Shown here one piece after another: positions 10,808 through 21,787 of a DNA stretch of 64,000 nt. The notes beneath the pieces are model-generated. The model was not told the origin of the DNA and searched no databases. It saw only the letters and a list, made by a program, of their open reading frames with translations. Within the stretch, counting starts at the first letter, position 1; each line of letters starts with the position of its first letter. Source of the DNA: Buddleja alternifolia (taxonomy: Eukaryota > Streptophyta > Magnoliopsida > Lamiales > Scrophulariaceae); the NCBI GenBank assembly GCA_019426215.1, contig WHWC01000159.1, positions 37,712-101,711 of the forward strand, read 5' to 3'. Made by a program: the position numbers and the translations under genes.

Positions 10808-12264
10808 TGATGGTCCCAAGTGGCATATGAAAGGGTTTAGAAGGGTAGGGGGATTGAATAGACCCTGCAGTCTTTTTCGACTTTAAAAATTTTCGTATTA
10901 CTTTGAAGTACGCTTGGAAAGCTTAGCGCTAGGTCAGGCGCTTAGGAATAGATAACTTAGACTTAGTGATTTCAACAATTACCAAAGTAGGGTAACATTT
11001 CAATCGCTTAATCAGGGTTAGCACAGCGGAAATAATTTTATAGATTAGCATTCTCTTGAGCTTGAATTAGTTGCTTAACCGTTTTGAATGCTTTTTCAAG
11101 ATATAATATGCAAATGTAAAGTAAAGCAGTAAAATAATAAATAACATAAAAAATTGTAAGGTTCACTGGGTGATGTAATCCCAGCTACGTCCTTCTTCTC
11201 CTTTGCACTCGGAGGAATTCACTAGATTGATTATCGAAGAATCACATAGAGACTTCTACAAAATAGAAGAAAGGGAAGACGATCTTGAGCTCCTTGATCA
11301 CACAGACTTTAGCTCCAATGAAAATCTTCTTCCACAAGCTTCTCTCACACAGAAAAGCTGCTTGTAGAATCAACAAACTTTCTCACTCAGATGAAAAGAT
11401 GTTTTGGGTTTTGTTACGGGTTTGTTTGAATGTTAGAAAGTTCAAAAAACTTGGGATATCTCAATAGGAATTTAGGGTTCTTCTCTGAAGAGGTTTGAGA
11501 TATCTATGACTATCTTTGGAATGTATATGAAAAGCTTGAAGGATTTTGGCTATGGAGTTTGTAAGCTTTTCTCTCAAGTAATTTCAGCAAAGTTTTAACC
11601 TTTTTCTTGTGCATGTACATGTTTTTAGGGTTTGATGAAAGGTACCACTTATACGGTTTCTTGGGATTTGTCCGTTGGATACATGTGAGCGCGTGTATCT
11701 CACGTAGCGCGTTAAACAGTCTCTTTCTGACATTCTTGAAATTCTGCTGGTTCCGATTGGACAGGATCAAGTTTTAAACTCTGAAATCTGACAATCTAGA
11801 CAAAAGATGGCTTGTCCATAAGTTATAATAGCTTATCAGGCATTTAATGCGTTTTGAATTTATTTTTCGTTGGAAATAAATGTCCGTTGATGATTTTATT
11901 TAAGTCCTCCATGACTTGAGAATTTATTTCAGGTGAATCTGATCCTTGATCGCTTGAGTCATTTGAGCGCAACAGTCCTTTAGCGTTTGACAGACGCTAA
12001 GAACAAATCTTCATCTTCACTTGACTTCAGACGCTGATCTTCAACTTCATCTCTAATAGACTCACCTAGAATTCTATTAGCGACTTGGTATCTAATTCTT
12101 AGTCTAAAATCTACAAAGATAAAAATTGCAAGCCTAACAAAATAACAAACATTCAAACGCTTATACAAATGTTCTATTAAAACATAAACTTACATTCTTT
12201 TTGGGGTCTAACATAAAATCCTACCTTGTCAACATCAAAACGTCTAACATGAAATTTCCTAACA
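10808..12264 (-). repeat. 5' LTR of copia B
   Basis: The element strand starts TGTTAGGAAATTTCATG (ending at 12264) and ends in ...GGGACCATCA at 10808, next to the PBS. The other copia LTRs end GGGACCAACA, so B has one substitution in the terminal palindrome region. It aligns by eye over its length with the LTRs at 13543-15076 and 60848-62726 but is more diverged. The TATAAATAGG seen in copia A's 3' LTR is degraded here. Confidence 0.85.
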
Positions 12265-13542
12265 AAAACGTACTCCCGTTTATTACCTTTTCCACTTTAT
12301 TCATAAATCCTGACAATATCCTCTCCTTAAGAGACTTGTCCTGAAGTCTCAATTTGAGGAAATTGTTTTCTAATCACTGTCCAATCTTCCCAAGTAGCCT
12401 CCTCAGGAGTTAGATGCGCCCACTGGATTTAAACTTATCCCATTGCTGTATTATTCCTCTTCATAACCCTCCTGCCCAGAATTGCTACTGGGAGTTAAAA
12501 TAGCATCACGTTCCTCATTCAAAGTTGCAAATTTTGTGGTGACTTTTGCACTTGGTGACACAAATTTCTTAAGTAAGGACACATGAAAGACAGGATGGAC
12601 CTTGGCTTGTTCTGGCAATTTCAGTCTATATGCCATACTTTCGATCTTCTCTAACACTTCAATTGATCAACAATACCTTGCACTAAATTTTCACAACCTT
12701 TTATCTCTCAATGTATACTTTCTGTTGGAGTTTGAGATATACTGAGTCTCCCACTTCAAAACTCCTTTCACTTCTATGATTATCTGCCTTTTGTTTCATT
12801 CGGATTTGTGCAGTAAGCAAGTATCCCTTTCGGGCCTGTATGAATTGTCGTTTGAGAGTAATCAACTCCTCTACTCCAGGAACCCTTATCTCAGGTTGTG
12901 ACATCAAACTGAAATAACTAGGTTTGTAGACATATAGAGCCTCAAAAGGGGTCATGTTAATACTAGCGTCGAGTAATATACCACCATCCTTCCAGATTCA
13001 CCCATTTAACCCATTTCTTGGGATGTTGAATGCACATACATCTCAAATATCCCTCAAAGCACTGATTAACCCTCTCAGCTTGCCCATCACTCTGTGGATG
13101 GTAAGCAGTGGTTAGAGCTTGTTGGATCTCTAACACCTTAATTAATTCCTTCCTAAAGTTGCTCACAAACACCTTATATCTGTCAGTGGTGATGGTGGTA
13201 GGCAAACCATGTAACTTGTAAATCCCTTCCATAAACACACTTGCTACTGTGGAAGCTGGTAAGGGATGTGACAGTTGAAAGAAGTGATTGTATTTAGTCA
13301 TCCTATCCACAATCACCAATATGGTGTCTTTTCCTTCACAGTTAGGTAATTGTTCAATAAAATTCATACAAATATGGTGCCATGGTTGTTTAGGAATAGG
13401 TAAGGGCTGGAGTAACCCTGGACGTGCCACATGCTCATTCTTGCATAACTTGCAAACTTCACATTGCTCTATAGTTTTCTTTACATCTTCATTGTATCCT
13501 GGCCAATAGAACACCATCTGTAGTCTTCTCAGAGTTGCCCTT
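12265..13542 (-). pseudogene. pol: Chromovirus-like Ty3/gypsy fragment, part 2: integrase core to chromodomain
   Basis: Minus-strand translation gives the integrase finger and core (YWPGYNEDVKKTIEQCEVCK, then VIVDRMTKYNHF and the TAYHPQSDGQAERVNQ glutamate motif), the C-terminal GPY/F-type region (AYRLKLPEQAKVHPVFHVS) and a degraded chromodomain end (EEATWEDWTVIRKQFP, about 12355-12405). The aspartate of the second catalytic motif is readable (TTDRYKVF). Frameshifts occur near 12960 and 12690, and a stop at 12451. The upstream half is at 47571-48174, separated by the insertion of copia A. The left boundary is the start of the copia B LTR. Confidence 0.85.
13538..13542. repeat. Target site duplication ccctt of copia A (second copy 47571-47575)
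   Basis: The five bases before TGTTAGGA at 13543 and the five after GGGACCAACA at 47570 are identical. Removing the element and one copy makes the chromovirus integrase finger continuous in frame across the site. Confidence 0.95.
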
Positions 13543-15076
13543 TGTTAGGAATTTCATGTTAGATGTTTTGATGATGACAATTAGGACCTTTGTTAGACCC
13601 CAAAATTATGTAAGTTTGTTTTTCAGCTTTGAAGTATTAGATTTGTAATAGGCTTTGTTTTATATTTGTTCTAGAGTGTTAGGCTAAATAGTCTTAGGCT
13701 AAGCGTCTGATAATTTCTGAGTGAGTTTATCAGTGGTAAAGTTCGAAGACTCAAGCGCCTGATTTCTGAATGAAGATAAAATCTCCAAGCGTCCAACTGA
13801 TCAGCTATGTCAAGCGTTACCTTATAGGACAGAAGTAATTTCACTTGAATTTATTTCTAAGTCCAGAAGGAGTTTTAATGCAAATATTCTCAAAGCATTA
13901 AATACCAACGGGCATTTAATTCAAATGCATTAAATGCTGATAAGAGCATTAAATGTGATAAGCACTTTCAGACGTATGGAGAAGCCACCCTATTGGACTG
14001 TCAACCATTCAAAGACTGCAGCACCAACTTTTGTGCAGCAGATTTTCAGGAAAAAGGACAAAAGCTGTTCACTCGCGAAAGTGAGAGACACGCGCCCTTG
14101 CATGTGTCAAACGGACACTTTTTCCAAGAATGTCTATAATTAGGACTTCAACAACAAGCCAAATACAGAGAACATTTATCAAGTCGAATTGCGGTTTCAT
14201 TGAAGTCTCATTCCTTACAATCTCAGAAAAGCCAAACTTTCAACAAATTATTCTCTTTACTTTTCTTCAAATCCTGAGACAGTCAACCCAATATCTCAAA
14301 CATTCTTTTCGAAGAAACTACACTACTACTGAGATATTTCCAGTTGTTTGAACTTCATCAAAATTAAACAAACCCTTTTAGAAAAACCCCTATCCAAGCC
14401 TCGCGATTTGTGTGAAGTCGAAGTTGGATACTTGCCATATTTCTGGGTGAAAGAAGCAAGGGGATTGAAGTGATTTGGAGCAGAAATCTGTGTGATCATG
14501 GAGCTCAAGTCATCGACATCCATCTCTCCCTAATTTGTAGAAGATTCTGTGTGATTCTTTGAGAATCATTTTAGTGGATTGCCTCCACGTGTTCGAGGAG
14601 AAGAAGGACGTAGTTGGGATTACACAACCCAGTGAACCTTACAAACATTGTGTCATTTACTTTTCAGTCAATTCTTTTATCTATCATATCATTGCATAAA
14701 CTGATTAAGTAGAACACAGTCAAAATCTAAGCAACTAAGAAACTTCTTGTGACGCTAAAGCTTTTAAAAGAAGACTACAAAAATCATTCCGCTGTGCTAA
14801 CACTGATCAAAGAAGTGAACGCTCAAACCTACTCCGTTAAAGTATTCAATTCTTGAAATCTAAGTTAACTTTGAACACAGTCTTCATTAGACGCTTCACC
14901 AAAGCGCCTATATTTTTAAGTGAACGCTTAAGTCAAGCGTTAGACTCTTCAAGCGTTTACTTTTTCAAGCGTCCAAAAATCATTTTAATACGAAATCTTT
15001 TAAAGTCGAAAAAGATTTCAGGGTCTATTCAACCCCCGCCCTTCTAGACCCTTTCGTATGCCACTTGGGACCAACA
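13543..15076 (+). repeat. 5' LTR of copia A
   Basis: It starts TGTTAGGAATTTC and ends GGGACCAACA, 1,534 bp. The 3' LTR (1,505 bp) matches it along its length with scattered substitutions. The 5' copy contains about 24 bp at 14343-14367 that the 3' copy lacks. The TATA motif here is TATAATTAGG (14135-14144), whereas the 3' LTR keeps TATAAATAGG. Confidence 0.95.
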
Positions 15077-15078
15077 AG

Positions 15079-15090
15079 TGGTATCAGAGC
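15079..15090 (+). other. Primer binding site of copia A (initiator Met-tRNA)
   Basis: TGGTATCAGAGC lies two bases after the LTR end. This is the standard PBS of plant Ty1/copia elements. Confidence 0.95.
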
Positions 15091-15175
15091 GGTTAAAGTT
15101 GAGATTTTAAAATTTCCAAGCATAACTGCTTGTTTAGATCCTTTTTCAAAATCTAGTTGCTTTTAAATTTTTGAT

Positions 15176-17379
15176 ATGGCATTTGCTAAAGTTCCCAAAC
15201 TGACTGAGTCAAATTTTGACACATGGAAAGTCAAAGCATTTACATATCTCTGTTCATGTGATGATGACATGTGTGATATTATTTCAGATGGGTCAATCAA
15301 AATATATAAAGTTATCACAAGAGCGCCTGGAGCCACGGAAGAAACTCCCGATGGTTACGTTGAGAAACCAAAACAAGAATGGTCTCCAGATGAGCGTCGA
15401 AGAGCTAATTTGGACAATGTTGGTCGTAACGCTCTATATACAGCTATTGGTGATAATGACAACTTATTCAACAAGATCAAGTCTTGCAAAACCACTAAAG
15501 AAATATGGGATAAGTTGGCTACAATTTGTGGTGGTTCAGCTCAGATCAAAGAAAACAAACTTTCCATTGCCAAGGAAAAGTTTAACGGATTTAAGATGCT
15601 ACCCAATGAAACTTTAGAGCAATTAGATATAAGATTTACAGCTCTAGTTACAGAACTTACATCGTTGGGAATGGATTTGCAGAATCGAGAAATGGTGGTT
15701 AAGATCTTTAGAAGTTTACCAAGTAAATTCTTAATGAAGACAACCGCTATGAGAGAATCAAATATGCTGGATCTCCTAACTCCATAAGACTCCTTTTCAG
15801 AGCTCAAGGCATTTGAGTTCGAGTTAAATTCTGCTAGTGATGTTGTGAGTAGTCCGGTGATTGAATCTAGAGCGCTTATAGCATCAATCAAAGGCAAATC
15901 GGGGAATAAAGGAAAGAATTTAGATATCAATGAAGAAGAGGAATTAGCTCTGCTGAATAGGTTCAGAAAGTTCTTGAGATATGAAAAGAAGGAAAAGGTT
16001 TTAATAATCAAGGACAAAGTTCATATCAAGCACCTTCTCCGATGCAACAACATCTTCTTGCGCCTCAGTATTCTGTTCCTTCACCCCAAGCGCCTGTTCA
16101 GTACCAAGCGTCTACTCAAAATCTCCCAGCTCCAGTGGTCTCAAAACCACACATTGCAAGGTTAACAAATGAACAAAAGATGAAAACTAATCTTTGTTAC
16201 AATTGCAGGAAACCAGGACACTACCAAGTAAACTGCCCTTATCCAAACGTATCTAAACCCTCAAGGCAGGATTACTTGGATAGAAACCAATTCAGGAGCA
16301 ACCTTCGTCAACAAGGTTTGCTAGCGGAATCAGAACTAGCATCCGCACCTGAAGATTTAGAATCATCAGAAGAAAGTAGCGATGATGATGAGCCATTAGA
16401 TGACTCAGCGCTCATATGTCTCATGGCCAGAGATAATGAAGCGTCTCCTGAGGTAATCAATGAATTATCTATTCCTCTTTCTTATGATGAATTACTTGAC
16501 AAAGTCAAAGAATACTATAATGAATGTCAAGAAGCTGCCAAAATATATCAAAATGATCTCGCTATTATCTCATCACTCACAAGAGATAAAGTGACGCTCA
16601 AAGCAGAGTTGCGAGTTCAGCAACAGTGCATTGAGAAGAACCAATCGCTTGAGAGTGAAATCATTCAATTAAAAGGCGATCTTGATATAATAGTCCAGAG
16701 AGAAGCTGATTTGATCGCTAGACTTGCTAAATCAGAGCAGCTCATCTCATCATTATCAAAAGCTTCTAGAAAGTTGGATAATGTGACTGAAGTAACTAGA
16801 TTATTTGGTGAGAAGACCGGTTTAAGATGCGATAAACTCGGTAAACAATCCAATCAATCTAATGTTATGGCAAACAACAAAGGAAAGAGTGTTATCTTTG
16901 TTGAAAAAGGTTCACAGGGTCAAACTCAAAATGAACCCAGTGACAATGGTAAGAAGCCAAATGAGAAAGTCAAAGCTAACTTAAGCAAGGGTAAGGCTAA
17001 GGCAAATGATTCACAAAGACGGGTTTATCCAAATGCTCAAAAGGCTAAAGATAAGACTGACCACTGTGAATCAAGCGCTAAGCGTCCAACACCAAAAGTG
17101 CAACCCAAGCCAGCGCCAAGGAAATACCAGCGTCAATATCCAAGACAGTCAAGATCATATTATCGATACTATGATGATTATGATTATGACTACCATTATA
17201 ATCAAGGATATTATTATTATACACCCAAAAAGCACACACAACACGTTGTGAAACCCAAAAAGGCCAGTATTCCTACAATGAAGACTAGGCAAATATGGGT
17301 TCCTAAAGTTCTAATTCAAACTAACAATGTTACTAATGTTAAAAGACCCAAGCAACAATGGGTACCTGAACAGAAATAG
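15176..17379 (+). pseudogene. gag: gag of copia A, one stop and one frameshift
   Basis: The ATG at 15176 begins the gag domain (KLTESNFDTWKVKAFTYLCS). A TAA at 15785-15787 replaces the Glu codon found in copia C, and a frameshift follows near 15995. The second open part (16042-17379) has a Pro/Gln-rich linker, the CCHC knuckle CYNCRKPGHYQVNC at about 16196-16237, an acidic Ser/Glu stretch, a heptad-rich coiled coil (about 16470-16830) and a Tyr/Asp-rich tail (about 17155-17220). It ends in TAG at 17377-17379. Gag would form the virus-like particle and bind genomic RNA. Confidence 0.9.
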
Positions 17380-17393
17380 AACTTCCCTTTTGA

Positions 17394-18328
17394 TTGCAGA
17401 TACCTAGAGCTAGAGCCGATACATCTGTATGGTACTTTGATAGTGGATCGTCAAGGCACATGACTGGCTCCAAAGATCTTCTGATCAACTATCAAGCTGC
17501 CAATGGTCCTCAGGTTGTATTTGGTGACAACTCCAAAGGTAAAACCAAAGGTATAGGTACTGTGCATAGGGGGAACATCATGATAAGTGATGTTTGTTAT
17601 GTTGAGGGTCTGAAGCACAATTTATTAAGCATAAGTCAATTTTGTGATAAAGGCTTTGAAGTCATATTCTCAAGTGACTGTTGCTATATATACGACGCTA
17701 AGACTAAGTCTACTAAATTGAAAGGAAAAAGAACTAACAACGTATATTTGGTAGATTGGGGTTCAACACTTGATAACAACCCAACATGTTTTGTTGCTAA
17801 AAATGAATCTAAAATGGGTTGGTTATGGCATAGAAAAATGAATCACCTCAACTTCAAAACAATCTCTCAGCTTATAAGTCAAAATCTTGTAGAGGGATTA
17901 CCAAATGGACCATTTCATAAGGATCGCCTTTGTGACGCTTGTCAAATGGGTAAACAAGTTAAATCATCGTTCAAGAGAAAACCTCATCTATCTACCTCTA
18001 CAATACTTGAACTACTTCACATGGATTTGTTTGGACCTGTTCAAACGATCAGTATAAGTGGTAAGAAGTATACTTTGGTGATAGTAGACGATTTCTCTCG
18101 ATTTACTTGGGTGAAATTTCTTTCATCCAAAGATGAAACATGTGACAAGTTAACAACGCTTATTCGGCAACTTCAAATATTGAAAAATCTTAAGGTTGCA
18201 AGAGTAAGAAGCGATCACGGCACTGAGTTTACTAACAAGATTGTTGAGAAGTTTTGCGCAGAAAATGGAATACATCATGAGTATTCAGCTCCCAGAACTC
18301 CCTAACAAAATGGTGTTGCTGAGCGCCG
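17394..18328 (+). pseudogene. pol: pol of copia A, part 1: protease and integrase up to the catalytic glutamate
   Basis: The frame opens 15 nt after the gag stop, and in this copy the start codon position reads TTG where B and C have ATG. It encodes aspartic protease (DSGSSRHMTG, DSG at residues 16-18), the HHCC finger (HRKMNH ... CDACQMGKQ) and the integrase core with both aspartates (HMDLFGP and VRSDHGTEF). A C-to-T change makes TAA at 18303-18305 in the PQQNGVAE stretch. Gypsy-1 is inserted right behind the GAG codon of the third catalytic residue (18321-18323). Pol continues at 31217. Confidence 0.92.
18324..18328. repeat. Target site duplication cgccg of Gypsy-1 (second copy 31217-31221)
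   Basis: The five bases before the LTR start at 18329 and after the LTR end at 31216 are identical. Excising the element joins copia A integrase codons in frame. Confidence 0.95.
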
Positions 18329-20004
18329 TGATAAGAGGCATTTTTACGTGTTTTTAAGCCCCTTTGCGTTTATGTCTTAGGTTCATTTATCGCTTGATTC
18401 TTGCCACATGTGCGTTTAATTCGTGCATTAAGTGATTTCAGGTCTTAAATGGATACAATCAAAGAACGGGATGAAAATGACGTATAAAACAAGTTTAGGC
18501 CAAATTTCTATGCACCCCTACGCCTAGGCGCCATCTTGCCCACGCCCGGGCGCCGTTTCAGCACCACTTTCCACGTTCGAGCGCTTTTTCCGTATGTTTA
18601 GAGACCGAATTGGATGAAGTTCCCTTCTACAAAGTTGTAGAACTATGTGTTAGCTTCAAATGAGGACTTGAATCATCCAAATCGGAGTTTTGTGGAGAGA
18701 GTTATGAAGGAAATACAATTACTACGCAAGACAGAGGCAAATACTCCCAACATTCTGATTTGGGCGCCCGAGCGCCGTAAAACCCGCGCCTAGGCGCGCC
18801 CACATCCGAGATTTGATTCCTTTCAGCCAAAAGATCATCATTTGATGGATGAATGGAACATTTAAAGCCAAGAGGTCATCACATGTATGGGGGGGATGTC
18901 ATAAGTATGTTTCTTACTAGATCTACTTTTGGGGAATTTTATACTACTCACTTTAAGGGTAGTGGAGGGGACACTAGGGGGGACATACACATGAGGGGCT
19001 GATTGGTGGTGGTCTTCTTAAGGATTGGAGGGAGCAATTGACCGAGATCAATCTTGGAGAGGAGGGAGAGAGAGGCATTTGATCCATCACTTTTCACTCA
19101 TCATCATTCATCACCATATTTCTTCATCACTTTTGGAGGGGAACAAAGAGGGAGGAGCTAAGGATTGAAGATCAAGAGCAAAGATCCATCATCAATCAAT
19201 TGAGGGAGTTTTAATTATTTGCATTTACATGTTTATTTCCATGAGTATGTATATGTTTGTATTAGATTTTCTTAAGGCTTTGATGAGAGGCTAATATTGT
19301 AGAACTAAGGCCATGTGAAGGCCAAATTTATGAATCAATATATGTGAAGTTGCTCTTTGTATTAATTCTCCTATTGCTTTGTGTGTTAATTCTATGCTTT
19401 TATTCCAATCATGTGTTTGATCACCATATGCTTGCTATCTTGCCTAATCTAGTTGTTCGAGAGAAAATAGATTAGGGTGCAAGAGAATTAACACATCATC
19501 CGAAACAAATGAGGGATTGCCCTAGAAATAGGTAAAGATTCCCGGGTGTTGTTAGCCGGATTCGTTCGGGGAAGCTCTAGAACGTTAATGCGTGATTTTT
19601 GATTAGATTCTCGGATAGACATATTTAGAGAACCGTCAATTAATCATAGGATTATTATGTGCCGAGACATCGGGTAATAGTTAATTTAGGAGTTTCCACC
19701 AAAGCAATAGGAGTCTAATAATTCGAAGAGTAGTTCATATATATTGACGAGTAGATTTGGTTGTAGCATGTGCCTTAGTCATTTTATCATACGTGAGATT
19801 TAATTCATAGCTTGTTCCCTCCTTTGATCTTTCGTTTACTTAATTGTTTTCCTCTTACTTTACTTTAATTGTCTTTACTTTCATTAAAATCATAAACTAG
19901 AATTCAAGTCCCCGTGGTTCGACAACCCGGACTTTTAGTCCACTTTATTACTACACACGTCTAGTACACTTGCTATCAAAGCACGTTAAGTTTTAGCGAT
20001 ACCA
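18329..20004 (+). repeat. 5' LTR of Gypsy-1
   Basis: It starts TGATAAGAGGCATTTTTACG. The last bases read agcgatacca where the 3' LTR has agcgtgtca, a small local change at the extreme end. It contains two pairs of GC palindromes with 22-bp spacing (cores from 18521 and 18543, then 18764 and 18786). The 3' half resembles the Gypsy-2 LTR. Confidence 0.95.
18521..18800. repeat. GC-palindrome pairs in the Gypsy-1 5' LTR
   Basis: Cores CGCCTAGGCGCC (18521-18532) and CGCCCGGGCGCC (18543-18554) start 22 bp apart. A second pair, GCGCCCGAGCGCC (18764) and GCGCCTAGGCGC (18786), is also 22 bp apart. The same set is present in the 3' LTR at about 29735-30014. Confidence 0.9.
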
Positions 20005-20010
20005 AGTTTT

Positions 20011-20028
20011 TGGCGCCGTTGCCGGGGA
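20011..20028 (+). other. Primer binding site of Gypsy-1 (Asp-tRNA type)
   Basis: TGGCGCCGTTGCCGGGGA follows the LTR end by six bases. Confidence 0.95.
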
Positions 20029-20149
20029 CTTGTTTATTTTAGTTTACATTTTTAATAATTCTTAGTTTTCGTTCATTTCTTGATTTTCTTTTATTTTCGT
20101 GATTAGTCTAATTTTGTTCTTGTATTTAATTGTTAGGTTCTTGAGGTGC

Positions 20150-21787
20150 ATGACCCGCTCCTCAAGCAAGCCTCTATACGAGTTGGAGCCCGAAATTGAA
20201 AGAGTTCTTAGGACTAGTAGGCGAGCAAGAGAAATGGCCAATAATCTCAACCAAAACCCAAATGGAAATTTCCCGGACATGAACTCACCGGAAACTAGGG
20301 AGTGGTTACAAGGTGTTCTACAAGCCATGCAAGCGGTACCTCCTCCACAACTCCCGTCGGTTCGGGGTAGCTTACCACCTAGGGTCCATACCATTCCGGG
20401 GCCCGTAGTCGTGCCTAATTTCGTCACACCAAACTACCACATTCCGGCTCACATTTTTAATATGGTGCAAGGAGATCCTTTCTATGGAGAACCACACGAA
20501 TCACCACACGCTCATTTGGAAACCATAGATGAGGCTCTTGTGACCATTCAATATCACCCACGTGATCTTGATGCGATTCGTCTAAGAGTCTTCCATTTCT
20601 CATTGAAGGATAGGGCGACAACATGGTACAAATCCTTACCTCCACAATCTATTACAACATGGAGTGAGTTGGTCGATGCCTTTTTAAATAAATTCTTTCC
20701 ACCCTCAAAAATAAATGAGCTACGGAGTAATATAAAAGGGTTTAGGCAAAGGAGCAATGAATCTTTAGCCGAGGCTTGGGCTAGATATAAGGGCATGCTC
20801 CGTAAATGTCCCGATCATAATTTTGGGTTGAATGAACAAGTACTCCATTTCTATGATGGGGTTAGGTCACGTATTCGGCATAGACTCAACGCGGGTGCGG
20901 GAGGAGATCTCCTTGGGTTAGATTGTCAAAGTGTATGGGACAAAGTCGAACAGTTGGCCCGAGAAGACGAGCTTTACCCCGACGATGAAGAGGCCTCATC
21001 CTCTAAAAAGGTTGCTTGTATTGAGGAAGTAGTTGAGGAAGTAGTACTCTTGGAACCGGAGGTTGGCAATGTTAATTATGTGGGGAATCAAAATAAACCT
21101 CGGGTGAACTTTCATATACCCGAGAATTTTCCAAAAAGGCCCAACCCCGCACAGAACGCACAACCGGGGATCTATCAAGCTCCACGACCACCCTTCAATA
21201 ACCCACCCCCGAGGCAAGGCAATTTCAATGGACAAGGTCAAGGTCAAGTGCAAATGCGACCTCCCACAATCGATGAGAAACTGGATGCTCACATGAAAAA
21301 GTCCGATACATCTTTCAACGAACTTCGGAATATGATAAAGGATATGTGTATGGAGATGAAGGATTTGCGAACACAAGTAGGGCAACTTTCTAATGCGGTT
21401 AACGGTAGAGCCCCGGGGACTCTCCCAAGCGACACGGAAAAGAACCCGAAGGCCCAATGCAATGCCATAGCCTTGAGAAGTGGCAAACAATTGGAAAATT
21501 ACACTGCCAGTACATCCGCGCCCGAGCGCCCAGATATGCGCGCCCAGGCGCCCAGGCGCCTATACACGCGCCCAGGCGCCGCCCACTGTTTTTGTGCCAG
21601 CAGATCCGCGCCTAGGCGCCAATACACGCGCCCAGGCGCCAACCACAGACCTGCCAGATGCAAACTCTCTGCATCCAGCGCCCGAGCGCCCAGATATGCG
21701 CGCCCAGGCGCCAGAAGATCCGCGCCTAGGCGCCGATACACGCGCCCAGGCGCCGCCCACTGCTTCGGTAGGTTTTCATCCGTCTAA
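20150..21787 (+). CDS. gag: Gag of Gypsy-1, lacking a zinc knuckle, frame-shifted at its C-terminus
   Basis: I chose the ATG at 20150 because the MTRSS start is shared with Gypsy-2; an alternative GTG lies 51 nt upstream. The retrotransposon gag core is clear ([20 protein letters not shown], and the [14 protein letters not shown] segment). Where Gypsy-3 has a CCHC knuckle this protein has an acidic stretch ([14 protein letters not shown]) followed by NVNYVGNQN, with no C-x2-C-x4-H-x4-C pattern. A Pro/Asn/Gln-rich part and an amphipathic segment (about 21270-21410) follow. From about 21553 the frame is wrong because of a 14-nt deletion between GC palindromes, so the Arg-rich end to 21787 is not the original C-terminus. 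Confidence 0.88.
   Translation: MTRSSSKPLYELEPEIERVLRTSRRAREMANNLNQNPNGNFPDMNSPETREWLQGVLQAMQAVPPPQLPSVRGSLPPRVHTIPGPVVVPNFVTPNYHIPAHIFNMVQGDPFYGEPHESPHAHLETIDEALVTIQYHPRDLDAIRLRVFHFSLKDRATTWYKSLPPQSITTWSELVDAFLNKFFPPSKINELRSNIKGFRQRSNESLAEAWARYKGMLRKCPDHNFGLNEQVLHFYDGVRSRIRHRLNAGAGGDLLGLDCQSVWDKVEQLAREDELYPDDEEASSSKKVACIEEVVEEVVLLEPEVGNVNYVGNQNKPRVNFHIPENFPKRPNPAQNAQPGIYQAPRPPFNNPPPRQGNFNGQGQGQVQMRPPTIDEKLDAHMKKSDTSFNELRNMIKDMCMEMKDLRTQVGQLSNAVNGRAPGTLPSDTEKNPKAQCNAIALRSGKQLENYTASTSAPERPDMRAQAPRRLYTRPGAAHCFCASRSAPRRQYTRPGANHRPARCKLSASSARAPRYARPGARRSAPRRRYTRPGAAHCFGRFSSV

Larger units (their letters stand above)
4747..12264 (-). mobile_element. Copia B: SIRE/Maximus-type Ty1/copia element, decayed, 5' LTR through pol
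   Basis: On the minus strand it runs from LTR (12264 to 10808) through PBS, gag and pol to a post-pol spacer that stops at 4747 against Gypsy-3. Its order protease, integrase, RT, RNase H is Ty1/copia. Its sequence is close to copia A and C throughout, and both of those continue into a long env-like ORF. The env-like part and 3' LTR of B are presumably left of Gypsy-3, outside the window. It has many stops and frameshifts and so is among the older copies. Confidence 0.85.

Noticed and set aside
12265..13542. Chromovirus fragment as the 3' end of copia B's host gene
   Set aside because: The integrase, GPY and chromodomain pattern identifies it as Ty3/gypsy pol, and no host gene is seen.
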